This document shows positions 55,941 to 64,000 of a stretch of DNA of 64,000 nucleotides, piece after piece. Every line of letters starts with the position of its first letter. The first letter of the stretch is position 1. This DNA comes from Gemmataceae bacterium (lineage in GTDB: Bacteria > Planctomycetota > Planctomycetia > Gemmatales > Gemmataceae): positions 1-64,000 of the forward strand of contig JANWVV010000002.1 in the NCBI GenBank assembly GCA_025055795.1, written 5' to 3'. Position numbers and translations under genes: made by a program. The notes beneath the pieces were generated by a model. That model searched no databases. It was not told the DNA's origin and saw only the letters and a list, made by a program, of their open reading frames with translations.

Positions 55941-56141
55941 ATGCTAGCCCTTTTGACGTTGGCCTGTCCTCCTTTGGCTGTCTGGAGTGCGGAGAAGCGG
56001 AGCCGCCCCACAGTCGTTAATCTCTTGTTGACTTTGTTCCTGTACGTCCCCGGGGTCATTCATGCCTGGCGGATCGTTGATCGCCATCTGATTGCTCAAC
56101 GCTACGACCGCCTCTGGCGTTATCTGGAACAACACGCCTGA
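55941..56141 (+). CDS. YqaE/Pmp3 (UPF0057) small membrane protein
   Basis: A 66-aa protein with two membrane helices: MLALLTLACPPLAVWSA and, after a basic loop, VVNLLLTLFLYVPGVIHAWRI, which matches the Pmp3/YqaE signature (N-x-LLT-x3-YIPGIIHA). Family members are stress-linked plasma-membrane proteolipids of unclear function. GGAGGTG 7 nt before the ATG makes this start firm; a longer frame upstream lacks an SD. A basic, aromatic C-terminal tail (YDRLWRYLEQHA) extends beyond the core. Confidence 0.8.
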   Translation: MLALLTLACPPLAVWSAEKRSRPTVVNLLLTLFLYVPGVIHAWRIVDRHLIAQRYDRLWRYLEQHA

Positions 56142-56538
56142 TTCACTCATCGACAAATGGGTTGCAAATTACCAAGTTTGACGTCATTCGGCTGTTTTTC
56201 ATGCCTCAGCAGTTAATCAATAGCAACCCTTCAGCTTGGTTCAACTTATTCGCCCTATTAGGTACCGAACTTATCTCGTTCCCCGCAAAAGGAACGAACA
56301 CCGCTGCGAAGTGACCGTCATCCGCCAAGCAGCTACGGAGTGCCTGGGGGGACGACGTTATTGGAATACAGTCAGAATTTCGCATCCATGTATCGTTGAT
56401 GGTGCTTTTTAGGCAGCGTCACGCTTCGAAGTGATGCAACTGATTATCGTGGCCAATTGGACGCGACAAATTTCAATTCAACTACTTGTTGATCCGATGT
56501 CGATATAGAATGTGTGGTGGGATTGGGGTTGGTGCAGA
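56142..56538. other. Intergenic region with a hairpin
   Basis: About 400 nt between convergent genes. TCGTTCC/GGAACGA arms with an 8-nt loop at 56276-56297 could form a 7-bp hairpin, but no T-tract follows on either strand. No gene seen. Confidence 0.4.
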
Positions 56539-56859
56539 TCAACTGCGGCTACGCCGGAACAGCCCCGCGGCGATGGCTGTTCCCACTCCTACCATAGCGG
56601 CAAGAGCGGTCGACGGCTCCGGTACGACCTTACCAGGCGGCTCCCATACGGGTGGCGTATCGGGGGGACCATCGTTCCCTCCCGGTGGGCCAGAAGGCGG
56701 ATTGCCCGGCGGTTGGTCCTTACCCGGCGGCAACGAGCCGCCCGGCGGGTTCCCCTTTGGCCAGGGCTGCCAGTAAAAGGCTGCTCCAGGACCGCCGCTG
56801 GCCACAACCAGAATAATGCTACTCACCAGAAGACCCAACCCGACGACAATTCGGTTCAT
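56539..56859 (-). CDS. Small PEP-CTERM protein, Pro/Gly-rich
   Basis: A 106-aa secreted protein with a signal peptide (VVGLGLLVSSIILVVASG), a Pro/Gly-rich middle (repeated PPGG-type turns at ~30-75), and a classical PEP-CTERM sorting tail: VPEPSTALAAMVGVGTAIAA then FRRSRS (PEP, membrane helix, basic end). Such proteins are processed by an exosortase and often linked to extracellular polysaccharide. No exosortase is in the window. GAGGA precedes the ATG by about 10 nt. Confidence 0.75.
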   Translation of the reverse strand: MNRIVVGLGLLVSSIILVVASGGPGAAFYWQPWPKGNPPGGSLPPGKDQPPGNPPSGPPGGNDGPPDTPPVWEPPGKVVPEPSTALAAMVGVGTAIAAGLFRRSRS

Positions 56860-57241
56860 CAGCGGTCGATCCTCGCTTCCGCAATGGCGATGTCACCAGA
56901 GTGCGACTGCCACAACGCATCACTCATTCCAATTTACCCCGTTTCTGTCAACCCGATTTCGTCCTTGCCACAGTTCTGAGGTCAGTTCCTTTAATAAATT
57001 GATGCTTGTTGGTACTGCGACAAAATCATCTGGGTAAGTCTGGTCAGTCATGACGTTACGACTAGCATCTAGGCCATACGCTTACAGTACTTTTAGTCGA
57101 GGACTATACGGGAAACACTCGCACTCTTGTCAAAGTTGTTCTAAGCAGATACCATACCGCAATGGCAAATATGAGTGTGGTTGGACTGAAAGTTTAACCG
57201 CAAATTGGTCCGTGCCCCCAAAGGGGGTGGAGAGGACGGTC
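56860..57241. other. Intergenic region
   Basis: About 380 nt between divergent PEP-CTERM and acidic-protein genes. No feature recognised beyond the SD (GAGAGG) of the acidic-protein gene. Confidence 0.4.
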
Positions 57242-57676
57242 ATGGCTAAGGGAAAACGAGGACCAAGTCGTCTGGACCTACGACGCCAATACGAAGCGAT
57301 GGAGGCCCAAGAACGCGAGGACGAAGAACTGGAAGAAACGGATGAACTAGAAGACGAAGATCTAGAAGAAGATTTCGACGAAGAAGAGGAAGAAGAGGAG
57401 GACGAGGAGGAGGAAGAAGACGAATGGGACGAGGACGAAGAGGAAGAAGGGCTCCGCAAAAAGAAAGCCAAGCATGCTAAAAAGCCCGCGGTCAAGCGTC
57501 CCGTCCGCGAGGAACGGCGTCGCGCGGTCTGGGTCATTTTTGATAATACCAATAAACGGGTGGAAACGTTCCCATTCCATGAGCGTGCCAAAGCCGAGGC
57601 CGCCTTGGCCCGTCGTCTGGAAGAAAAGAAGGGGTATTACTACCTCAATCTCGTCAAAGACGTTATCGGTGAGTGA
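57242..57676 (+). CDS. Highly acidic protein with a basic C-terminal domain
   Basis: A 144-aa protein. A basic start (MAKGKRGPSRLDLRRQ) is followed by a ~50-residue stretch that is almost all Glu/Asp (~20-77). After a Lys-rich block (RKKKAKHAKK) is a short folded-looking segment: RRAVWVIFDNTNKRVETFPF, then AKAEAALARRLEEKKGYYYLNLVK. The acidic tract could bind cationic proteins or divalent metals. The end segment resembles other small planctomycete hypothetical proteins, but I recognise no named family. GAGAGGACG precedes the ATG. Confidence 0.7.
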   Translation: MAKGKRGPSRLDLRRQYEAMEAQEREDEELEETDELEDEDLEEDFDEEEEEEEDEEEEEDEWDEDEEEEGLRKKKAKHAKKPAVKRPVREERRRAVWVIFDNTNKRVETFPFHERAKAEAALARRLEEKKGYYYLNLVKDVIGE

Positions 57677-57746
57677 GTTGCTTTTTCTATCCACGGATAG
57701 GCTCTATCCGGCGCCCACCCTGACCCCCTCAAACACATCGCAGCAA

Positions 57747-57769
57747 CACTGACTGTCTCCCGGTCAGTG
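57747..57769. terminator. Bidirectional terminator hairpin
   Basis: CACTGAC and GTCAGTG form a 7-bp stem with a 9-nt loop between two convergent genes, followed by ACATTTTCT on the plus strand. The T-tract is weak but the place is right for both genes. Confidence 0.45.
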
Positions 57770-57818
57770 ACATTTTCTGGCGACCAACACAATCTAATGT
57801 CCTGGTCTAGTGCCTGGA

Positions 57819-59621
57819 TCAGCCGAATTTAGGGATCATGCTCTTGGCGCAAGCTAGAAGAGCCGGGTCGTCGTTGTCGTCTAGTGCCGCCAGGCGTTCG
57901 CGGATACGACGGAAAGCCAATTGCAGGAAGTAGCGTCCGGCGGGAATATCGGCATAGGGGTCTTCGGGCGGCACCCCATTGGTAGATTTGTGAAGCAGGA
58001 GATGGTCCAGCCGAGCCAGCGTGCAGGCAGCTGCGTACAGGTCGATGGCAATGTCGGCGAGTCGTTCATGGATCAATTGGGCTTGGGCAAATGCGGCCTC
58101 GTCCTTGACCGCCAGGAATACGTGTGGCAATTTCAAGCCGAAGGCTCGGACCAGGCGTGCTAGGGTATAAGCTTGGGCACGCAGTTCCGGGCTGCGCACC
58201 GGGACGGTTGGCGTGCCAGTGGTCAGCCAGGGTGCGATCAGGCGGGTACCAACTCCAAGAGCTGCGGGTAACCGTCGGAAAAAGCCCCGAACTCCGCTGA
58301 ACAGCTCTTCCTGTAGTCCCTTCAGATACAATCCCGGCCCCCGGCACCCCACCACGGCAATGAAAGCTTTGAGGACCTCATTAGCTCCCTCACCAATGAG
58401 GTTAATACGCGCATCACGCATCCACCGTTCGATCGGCTGATCGCTGAAGTAGCCCTTGCCCCCCCAGACCTGCAGAGTTTCATTGACGATGGTCCATAGA
58501 TGCTCGGTGGCGAACACCTTGAGCATGGCCGTTTCCAGCATGTAATCTTCGGCCCCTCGGTCGATAAAAGCTGCACACTCGTTGGTCATGGCCTCCATGG
58601 CAAAACAATGGGCGGCCGCATGGGCAATCTTTTTTTGCACCATTTGGAATTCGGCCAGCGGCTGCTGAAATTGGATCCGCTTGCGGGCGTGTTCAATCAT
58701 GGCGCGAATACAGGCTTTGGCATGCCCTGTGCAGGTTGCCCCAAAGGTAATCCGTCCGTAATCCAGCACGGTCAACGCCAGTTTCAAGCCGCGACCAACC
58801 TGTCCCAGCACGTTTTCCTTGGGTACCCGCATGTTGGTGAAACGGATCTTACCGGTGGCGGTACCACGGATGCCGCACTTGGGCATGCGTGCCTCCAGCA
58901 CTTCGAAGCCTGGCATATCGGGTGTGACCAGAAAGGCCGTCACTTTCCCCTTGGGAGTGCTGGGGTCGGGGGTCCGTGCCATCACCGTCAGCACGTGGGC
59001 GATACCGCCGTTGGTGATGTAATGTTTGATGCCGTTAAGAATGTAGGCTGTACCGTCTTCCGTTGGTGTTGCGGTGGTTTGCACGTTGCCCGCGTCTGAC
59101 CCTGCCTCTGGTTCGGTCAACGCAAAGGCACACAATTTCGTACCGTCGTACAGCCCGGGTAGCCAGCGGGCCTGTTGCTCCTTGGTTCCGAACAACACCA
59201 GCGCGCGGACCCCGATGCTATGGTGGGCATTGACAAAGACGGCCGTACTGGCACAATGGCCGCCAATCACTTCCATCACCCGCAGGTACTGCTGCTGTCC
59301 GAACCCTAATCCCCCATACTCCTTGGGGATGGTCAGCTTGAAGACGCCCAACTCGGCCAAGCCCCGAATCACTTCGTCGGGGATACGGGCTTCCCGATCA
59401 ATCTGCATGTGATCGATGTGAGCCTCGGCAAAGGCCTTGACCCTGGCGGCCATCTCCGCTGCTGCGGCTTCCTGCTCCGGTGGCAAGACCGGATAAGGGA
59501 ACAATAATTCCCCCTTGAACCGACCAAAAAACAAGGCTTTAGCAAAGCCGACGTCTGGACCTGCGATCAGTTCTTCTACCTGCTTGCGCTGCTCGGCGAT
59601 TTGCTGGGCCGTTAACGCCAT
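57819..59621 (-). CDS. Acyl-CoA dehydrogenase
   Basis: Flavoenzyme that introduces the 2,3 double bond into acyl-CoA in beta-oxidation or amino-acid breakdown. The 600-aa protein has an N-terminal helical domain, the central LCAFALTEPEAGSDAGNVQT flavin-binding strand, and FRKYGGKGY-like WGGKGYFSDQPIERWMRDARI at the usual C-domain site. It continues ~190 residues past the standard C-terminus, an extended form like very-long-chain types. The ATG with GGAG 9 nt upstream is the start. Convergent with the acidic-protein gene. Confidence 0.92.
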   Translation of the reverse strand: MALTAQQIAEQRKQVEELIAGPDVGFAKALFFGRFKGELLFPYPVLPPEQEAAAAEMAARVKAFAEAHIDHMQIDREARIPDEVIRGLAELGVFKLTIPKEYGGLGFGQQQYLRVMEVIGGHCASTAVFVNAHHSIGVRALVLFGTKEQQARWLPGLYDGTKLCAFALTEPEAGSDAGNVQTTATPTEDGTAYILNGIKHYITNGGIAHVLTVMARTPDPSTPKGKVTAFLVTPDMPGFEVLEARMPKCGIRGTATGKIRFTNMRVPKENVLGQVGRGLKLALTVLDYGRITFGATCTGHAKACIRAMIEHARKRIQFQQPLAEFQMVQKKIAHAAAHCFAMEAMTNECAAFIDRGAEDYMLETAMLKVFATEHLWTIVNETLQVWGGKGYFSDQPIERWMRDARINLIGEGANEVLKAFIAVVGCRGPGLYLKGLQEELFSGVRGFFRRLPAALGVGTRLIAPWLTTGTPTVPVRSPELRAQAYTLARLVRAFGLKLPHVFLAVKDEAAFAQAQLIHERLADIAIDLYAAACTLARLDHLLLHKSTNGVPPEDPYADIPAGRYFLQLAFRRIRERLAALDDNDDPALLACAKSMIPKFG

Positions 59622-60019
59622 GATCACGATCTCCAGTCAGCAGAGGGGAGAAGGGAATCTTGCACACGAAGGCCCGCCTACTCCCATTGTAGGCACCCGC
59701 CCGCAAAGCCGCGGCACCGACCCATCCGCTGTGCGTCTGAACGGCAGCTTATTGCCTCGATTCCTGCAGGTAGTCCCCTCTCAAACGGCTGGTCGTTCCC
59801 TGGCGATAATCCGTGTTTGCTGTTATGGAGCGAGGGGGGGGTCCCGCAGGTCGAAATGTTTGCTAAAACGCTCGCCGCGCCGTGGCAGGATTCTTACAAT
59901 CTCGGCACCCCTGCCGAGTGGCACCCGGCCAATGCCCCGGGCGTTGCTATGGCGAGTGTCATGGAAATGTAGCCTGAATAGTCAAGGCATCAGCGGCCAG
60001 CAGCCGAGGAGGAATACCC
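59622..60019. other. Divergent intergenic region
   Basis: About 400 nt between the acyl-CoA dehydrogenase and the oxidoreductase. I found no gene, repeat or clear promoter. A G-run (8 G) sits at about 59835. Confidence 0.4.
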
Positions 60020-61207
60020 ATGCCGACCAATGCACCGTTGCATCGCAAACTGCGTATGGGGCTTGTGGGTGGAGGTCAAGGGGCGTTCATCGGACGGGTC
60101 CATGCGACGGCCGCCATTCTGGACAATCGGGCCACGTTGGTGGCCGGTGCCCTCTCCTCCGACCCGGCCAAATCGAAAGCCTCCGCCCCCGACTACGACA
60201 TTCCGGCCGATCGGGCCTACGGCTCGTACCGTGAAATGGCCGAGGCCGAAAAGAAACGTTCCGACCCCATCGACTTCGTGTCGATCGCCACACCCAATCA
60301 CACCCACTTCGAAATTGCCAAGACCTTCGCAGAGGCCGGTTTCAACGTTATCTGCGACAAGCCCATGACCTTCGATCTGCAGCAAGCCGAGGAATTGGTG
60401 CAGATCGTCGAACGCACGGGCATCGTCTTTGTGTTGACCCACAACTACACTGGTCATCCACTGGTCCGCCAGGCCCGGGAAATGGTGCTTAACGGCGAAT
60501 TGGGCGAAATCCAGGCTATCCGTGCCTTTTACATCCAAGGCTGGCTACGAACGCGTCTAGAGGCCAGTGGGCAAAAGCAAGCCAGTTGGCGAACCGATCC
60601 CAAACAATCCGGGGCGGCCGGCTGCTTCGGTGACATCGGCACCCACGCCTACAACCTGACTCGATACATCACCGGCTTACTCCCCTTGGAAGTTTCCTGC
60701 CAGTTGAAAACCTTTGAGCCGGGCCGAGCATTGGACGACTACGGCACGGCCATCATTCGGTTCGAAAACGGCGCACTGGGCACCGTTACTGCCTCTCAGA
60801 TCAGTCATGGCCGGGAAAACGACATTTTCATCGAAATCGACGGCACCAAGGCCTCGCTGGAATGGCATCAGGAAGAGCCCAATAAGATGTATGTACGGAG
60901 AAACGGCGAACCCCACAAAATTTACACGCGGGCCGGAGGGCCCTACCTGGGTCCCGCAGCGGCCAAAGCGACGCGTATTCCCAGCGGTCACCCCGAAGGC
61001 TATCTGGAGGCTTTTGCCAACATCTACACCGCTGCTTACGACGCAATTATCCAGCGTGCCTGCGGGGAAAAGTTCGAAACCGTCAACACCGTCTACCCCA
61101 ATGTCTACGACGGTCTGGATGGCATGCTCTTTATTACCCGTTGCGTGGAAAGTAGTCGGGAAAACGGTGCTTGGCGTCCCCTGAGCCATCCGAAACTCCG
61201 ACGCTAG
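60020..61207 (+). CDS. Gfo/Idh/MocA family oxidoreductase
   Basis: A 395-aa NAD(P)-dependent enzyme. The N-terminal Rossmann fold starts RMGLVGGGQGAFIGRVHATA, followed by FVSIATPNHTHFEIAK and the catalytic-lysine motif VICDKPMTFD (EKP-type). The C-terminal sheet domain carries GCFGDIGTHAYNLTRYITG. Substrates in this family are sugars, inositols and related polyols; not assignable here. GAGGAGG 7-8 nt before the ATG fixes the start. Members are very numerous in planctomycetes. Confidence 0.9.
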   Translation: MPTNAPLHRKLRMGLVGGGQGAFIGRVHATAAILDNRATLVAGALSSDPAKSKASAPDYDIPADRAYGSYREMAEAEKKRSDPIDFVSIATPNHTHFEIAKTFAEAGFNVICDKPMTFDLQQAEELVQIVERTGIVFVLTHNYTGHPLVRQAREMVLNGELGEIQAIRAFYIQGWLRTRLEASGQKQASWRTDPKQSGAAGCFGDIGTHAYNLTRYITGLLPLEVSCQLKTFEPGRALDDYGTAIIRFENGALGTVTASQISHGRENDIFIEIDGTKASLEWHQEEPNKMYVRRNGEPHKIYTRAGGPYLGPAAAKATRIPSGHPEGYLEAFANIYTAAYDAIIQRACGEKFETVNTVYPNVYDGLDGMLFITRCVESSRENGAWRPLSHPKLRR

Positions 61208-61376
61208 GGGCATTCCATTTGCATAGCCGCGCACCACTAGAACAGTTCCAGATGGCGGGAGAGCAATACCTCTCATTCCGCTTGCCACCACAGATAACTG
61301 CCCCTGACAATCTGGCCATCCAAGCAAAAGATGGAGATATTTTGGAGGGGCGTGCGTTTATCCGTGAGACACTCTA

Positions 61377-62675
61377 ATGGTCGACATCCGTGCTTTTCGT
61401 GGATTCCGTTACGATCCTGGGCGGGTAGGTTCGCTAACCGCGGTAGTCTGCCCCCCTTACGATGTGATCGATCCGGTCCTTCAGGAGCGGCTTTACGCGG
61501 CCAGTCCATACAACGCCATTCGCCTGGAGCTGCCCCGGGACGAGGCCGACGAGCGGGCCTCGAAATACGACCGGGCAGCGGCTACCCTTCGCCACTGGCT
61601 TGTGGACGGGATTCTACGACAAGATTCGGCCCGTAGCCTCTACGTTTACGAACAGGAATTCACCGTTGAGGGCGTCCTGTACCAGCGGCGTGGATTTTTT
61701 GCCCGGGTCCGACTGGAACCACCAGGTAGTGGTCGTATTTTTCCACATGAACAGACTCTGAGCGGTCCGAAGGAAGACCGCCTACAGCTATACCGTGCGA
61801 CCGGTTTTAACGTCTCTCCCATTTTCGGGCTGTACCCCGACCAAACACAGGAGGTCTATGCCGTCTTGGAGCCATGGACCCGCTCGGCCCCGCCGCTGGA
61901 AGCCCGGGATCATCTAGGCGTTGTGCACCGCCTGTGGAGCGTCAGTGACTCGGTGACCATTAGTCGCGTGGTCGGTTTGATGGGCTCCCGCCCCGTCTAC
62001 ATTGCCGATGGACACCATCGCTACGAAACCGCCTTACGGTACCGCGACGAATTGGCCACCGCAGGTGAAGTTCCTGATCCAGAGCATCCAGCTAATTTCA
62101 CCCTGATGATGTTGACAGGGATGAGCGACCCCGGTCTGGTTATCCTGCCCACGCATCGCCTAATTGACACCCCACAGGGGGTGATGGCTGGGGAACTGGA
62201 ACGATACCTGTCCGGCTATTTTGACGTGGTCCATCGCGGCCACTCCGCAGCGGCGGCTTGGGAATACCTCCAGTTAGACGAGTCTCAACAGGTACTGGCT
62301 TTTGGAACGGCCGCTGACGGCCTCTGGCTAGTCGTGCGACTGCGGGACCCAGCTGTGATGGCGCAACTGGCTCCCGAACGTAGCCCTGCCTGGCGTGGTC
62401 TGGCCGTCAGCATTCTTCACCGACTGGTACTCGAGCGGTTACTCCCCACTGATTTACTCGGTAATCCGCCTCGTCTTCGTTACGTTCATCTGCTGGAGGA
62501 AGTACAGGGGGAGTTAGGCAAAGGGAACTGTCGCCTGGCCGTTCTTGTGCCTGCAGCGACCATCCGTGACCTGGTGGCCATCGCGGGAGCGGGCGAAACT
62601 ATGCCGCCCAAATCCACCTATTTCTACCCTAAACTGCTCACGGGGCTGGTGTTTCACTCACTGCGTAAAGACTAA
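61377..62675 (+). CDS. DUF1015 family protein (COG4198)
   Basis: A 432-aa cytosolic protein of the DUF1015 family, seen from the N-terminal FRGFRYDPGRVG and VCPPYDVIDPVLQERLYAASPYNAIRLE, RGFFARVRLE, and IADGHHRYETALRYRDE in the middle. The function is not established; members are often near serine-biosynthesis or D-3-phosphoglycerate genes. Here there is no such neighbour; the preceding gene is a Gfo/Idh/MocA oxidoreductase 170 nt upstream. A weak GAGAC lies before the ATG. Confidence 0.85.
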   Translation: MVDIRAFRGFRYDPGRVGSLTAVVCPPYDVIDPVLQERLYAASPYNAIRLELPRDEADERASKYDRAAATLRHWLVDGILRQDSARSLYVYEQEFTVEGVLYQRRGFFARVRLEPPGSGRIFPHEQTLSGPKEDRLQLYRATGFNVSPIFGLYPDQTQEVYAVLEPWTRSAPPLEARDHLGVVHRLWSVSDSVTISRVVGLMGSRPVYIADGHHRYETALRYRDELATAGEVPDPEHPANFTLMMLTGMSDPGLVILPTHRLIDTPQGVMAGELERYLSGYFDVVHRGHSAAAAWEYLQLDESQQVLAFGTAADGLWLVVRLRDPAVMAQLAPERSPAWRGLAVSILHRLVLERLLPTDLLGNPPRLRYVHLLEEVQGELGKGNCRLAVLVPAATIRDLVAIAGAGETMPPKSTYFYPKLLTGLVFHSLRKD

Positions 62676-62970
62676 ATCCGGCCCCGAGGGGAAATCGTTG
62701 TCCTGCCCCCATATCACTACTCAATTCTGTGACCTTAATTGGTAGCATTTTTGATTGGCTGCAATCCAAATTAACTGAGTTGTTCAAGCAGTGCTAATCG
62801 AATCACCTTTTTGGGAACGCAGCTTCCCCTCGTTAGGGGACGGGATACTGTTGGACGGTTGGCGCTGACAGGAAGTGCGAAGGAGGTTATAGAGACGGCG
62901 GTTCAGGGGGCTGCACCGTTGGGATTGCAGTTACGGCCCCCTTTCCTGAAGCGACAAGGAGCCAAGTGTC

Positions 62971-64000
62971 ATGTCGCGGGTACGTTGGAAGTTGTTGGCA
63001 GGCGGGTTAGCCCTGTCCTTAGGTGGACTAGCAGCCCTAGCCGGCCCGTGTAATCGGACTGACAACGGCAAAGGTGGTGAGGTAACCCGCTCATCAGTCA
63101 TGTCTGATCCCAATCAAGTGCGCTCCACTAGCGAAGCACCGACGATTCCCTCAACGGCCAATAGTGCCACGAAGACGGTAGGCAAAGTCGCCGCCGACAC
63201 GCACGCCACGGCTTCCGAGGTCAGGTCCGAAAAGGTCCCAGCAACCGATTCGGTCATCATCGTTGCCACCCCAGCGGCCCTGGAGGTTGTCCCCTCTCCC
63301 GCCGCTGATCCACCGGCAACACCTGCCAGAGACACAGGAAACGCTACACCGGTTCTTACTGAAGCGACAGCTCGGCCTGCCGTGCCTGAACCCCCCCCAG
63401 CGATGGAGCCGCAGCGAGAAATCCCACCCATGACACCGCCCCGACCGGTCACGGGAGCCAAAGGGGAAAGCACCCGCGATCCGGACGTACCGCCCATGCC
63501 TCCGGTATTGACAGCAACCGGCAGTGAACCCGCAGCGGTAGTCCCAGCACCACCGCCCGTCGTAACAGAGCCAGCAGTGCCCACAACGTCAGAAGAGGTT
63601 TCGCCATCGGGTCTGGTCGTCCCCAGTCCTGGGCCCCGCAGCGGCCCCATGGCGGCACCTGCACCCCCACCACCGCTTCCAGCTCCCTCGGCAGCGTCTC
63701 CGCCTGCAGCAGCGCCTGCCGTGATGAGTCCCGCGGCGGTAAGCGTGCCGCCGTCTCCAATAACCCATCCGCCGTTGTCCGCTGGAACGATTCCTCCACC
63801 GCCCGCGCCAGCAACGGTACCTGCCGCACCTCCAGCGGCTGACCAGCCGCAAGCTGTCATGCCTGCTGCGGGCAAAACCGCTCTGCACCGCGAAACCGCC
63901 CCCCTGCCAGCCGCTTCTGCAATCAGCCAACGCTACCGTATCCTGCTGCGTGTCGGTGAGGGTGAACCTGCTTTTGAAGTCCGTTGTGGTGATGACCTGA
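62971..64000 (+). CDS. Secreted Pro/Ala-rich protein, cut by the window edge
   Basis: An open frame of 343 codons with no stop before the window ends. It has a signal peptide (SRVRWKLLAGGLALSLGGLA), then ~300 residues of Pro/Ala/Val/Thr-rich sequence with runs such as PPPPLPAPSAASPPAAAPA. The last visible part becomes more conventional (ISQRYRILLRVGEGEPAFEV), probably the beginning of a folded domain. AAGGAG precedes the ATG by 9 nt. The proline-rich part could span the periplasm. An opposite-strand frame over 63114-63875 is an artefact of this composition. Confidence 0.75.
   Translation, partial: MSRVRWKLLAGGLALSLGGLAALAGPCNRTDNGKGGEVTRSSVMSDPNQVRSTSEAPTIPSTANSATKTVGKVAADTHATASEVRSEKVPATDSVIIVATPAALEVVPSPAADPPATPARDTGNATPVLTEATARPAVPEPPPAMEPQREIPPMTPPRPVTGAKGESTRDPDVPPMPPVLTATGSEPAAVVPAPPPVVTEPAVPTTSEEVSPSGLVVPSPGPRSGPMAAPAPPPPLPAPSAASPPAAAPAVMSPAAVSVPPSPITHPPLSAGTIPPPPAPATVPAAPPAADQPQAVMPAAGKTALHRETAPLPAASAISQRYRILLRVGEGEPAFEVRCGDDL

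Noticed and set aside
62816-62842. Adjacent hairpins GGGAA/TTCCC and CCCCT/AGGGG
   Set aside because: Short stems, mutually exclusive in part, and no T-tract on either strand, so not a convincing terminator.
63114-63875. Minus-strand Gly/Ala/Thr-rich open frame of about 250 codons
   Set aside because: It mirrors the Pro/Ala-rich plus-strand gene, which has an SD, signal peptide and protein-like end; the opposite frame has none of these.
1-64000. CRISPR arrays, complete insertion sequences and prophage genes
   Set aside because: No regularly spaced repeats, transposase, integrase or phage structural genes were seen on either strand.

Overview
The window looks like a chromosomal stretch of a planctomycete (phylum Planctomycetota), most likely of the Gemmata/Gemmatales branch. 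Supporting evidence: a DUF1501 protein beside a DUF1549/DUF1553 protein, a small PEP-CTERM protein, many secreted or coiled-coil/TPR proteins typical of the phylum, and a MurQ etherase fused to a BadF-type kinase. GC content appears moderate, with AT-richer intergenic patches around 22.8-23.7, 25.6-25.9 and 29.2-29.9 kb. Family assignments come from reading translated sequence; no database search was possible.

Layout. 0-2 kb: flagellar module on the minus strand (FlgM-like protein, then a flagellin lacking its C-terminal domain) with a sigma-28-like promoter. 2-4.1 kb: membrane-anchored TPR protein. 4.2-8.8 kb: information-processing block on the minus strand, dnaG - rpoD - C4 zinc-ribbon coiled-coil protein, with a strong sigma-70-type promoter and a leader of about 290 nt. 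9.7-11.5 kb: sulfate-exporter-like permease and a small membrane protein. 11.7-14.7 kb: pxpA-pxpC (5-oxoprolinase subunits, no pxpB) and pyrD. 15-18.3 kb: Gly/Lys/Phe repeat protein, and a nitrilase translationally coupled to a DUF885 peptidase-like protein. 18.6-22.8 kb: two-propeller glucose/sorbosone dehydrogenase-like protein divergent from a TolC-family lipoprotein. 23.7-25.6 kb: transglutaminase-like secreted protein interrupted by a frameshift. 25.9-30.2 kb: very long coiled-coil membrane protein, divergent from a small ribbon-helix-helix-like protein that sits behind a consensus sigma-54 promoter.

30.4-38 kb is a minus-strand run: PDZ protein, Na+/solute symporter, MurQ-kinase fusion, GHL10 glycosidase, diheme cytochrome c. 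The symporter, fusion enzyme and GHL10 hydrolase together could salvage peptidoglycan sugars (inference). 38-48 kb: PP2C phosphatase, GT4 glycosyltransferase, DUF1549/1553 and DUF1501 proteins, RlmL-type rRNA methyltransferase and a sulfotransferase. 48.5-55.1 kb, plus strand: dnaX, ybaB/ebfC, recR, rpoN and an acyl-CoA carboxylase subunit. dnaX carries a run of nine A residues placed so that slippage would make a gamma-like short product. 55.2-64 kb: tRNA-Leu(CAG), YqaE/Pmp3 protein, PEP-CTERM protein, very acidic protein, acyl-CoA dehydrogenase, Gfo/Idh/MocA oxidoreductase, DUF1015 protein, and a Pro/Ala-rich secreted protein that runs off the right edge.

The strongest candidates for follow-up are the dnaX A9 slippage site, the putative peptidoglycan-sugar salvage group, and the sigma-54 promoter with its upstream dyads.
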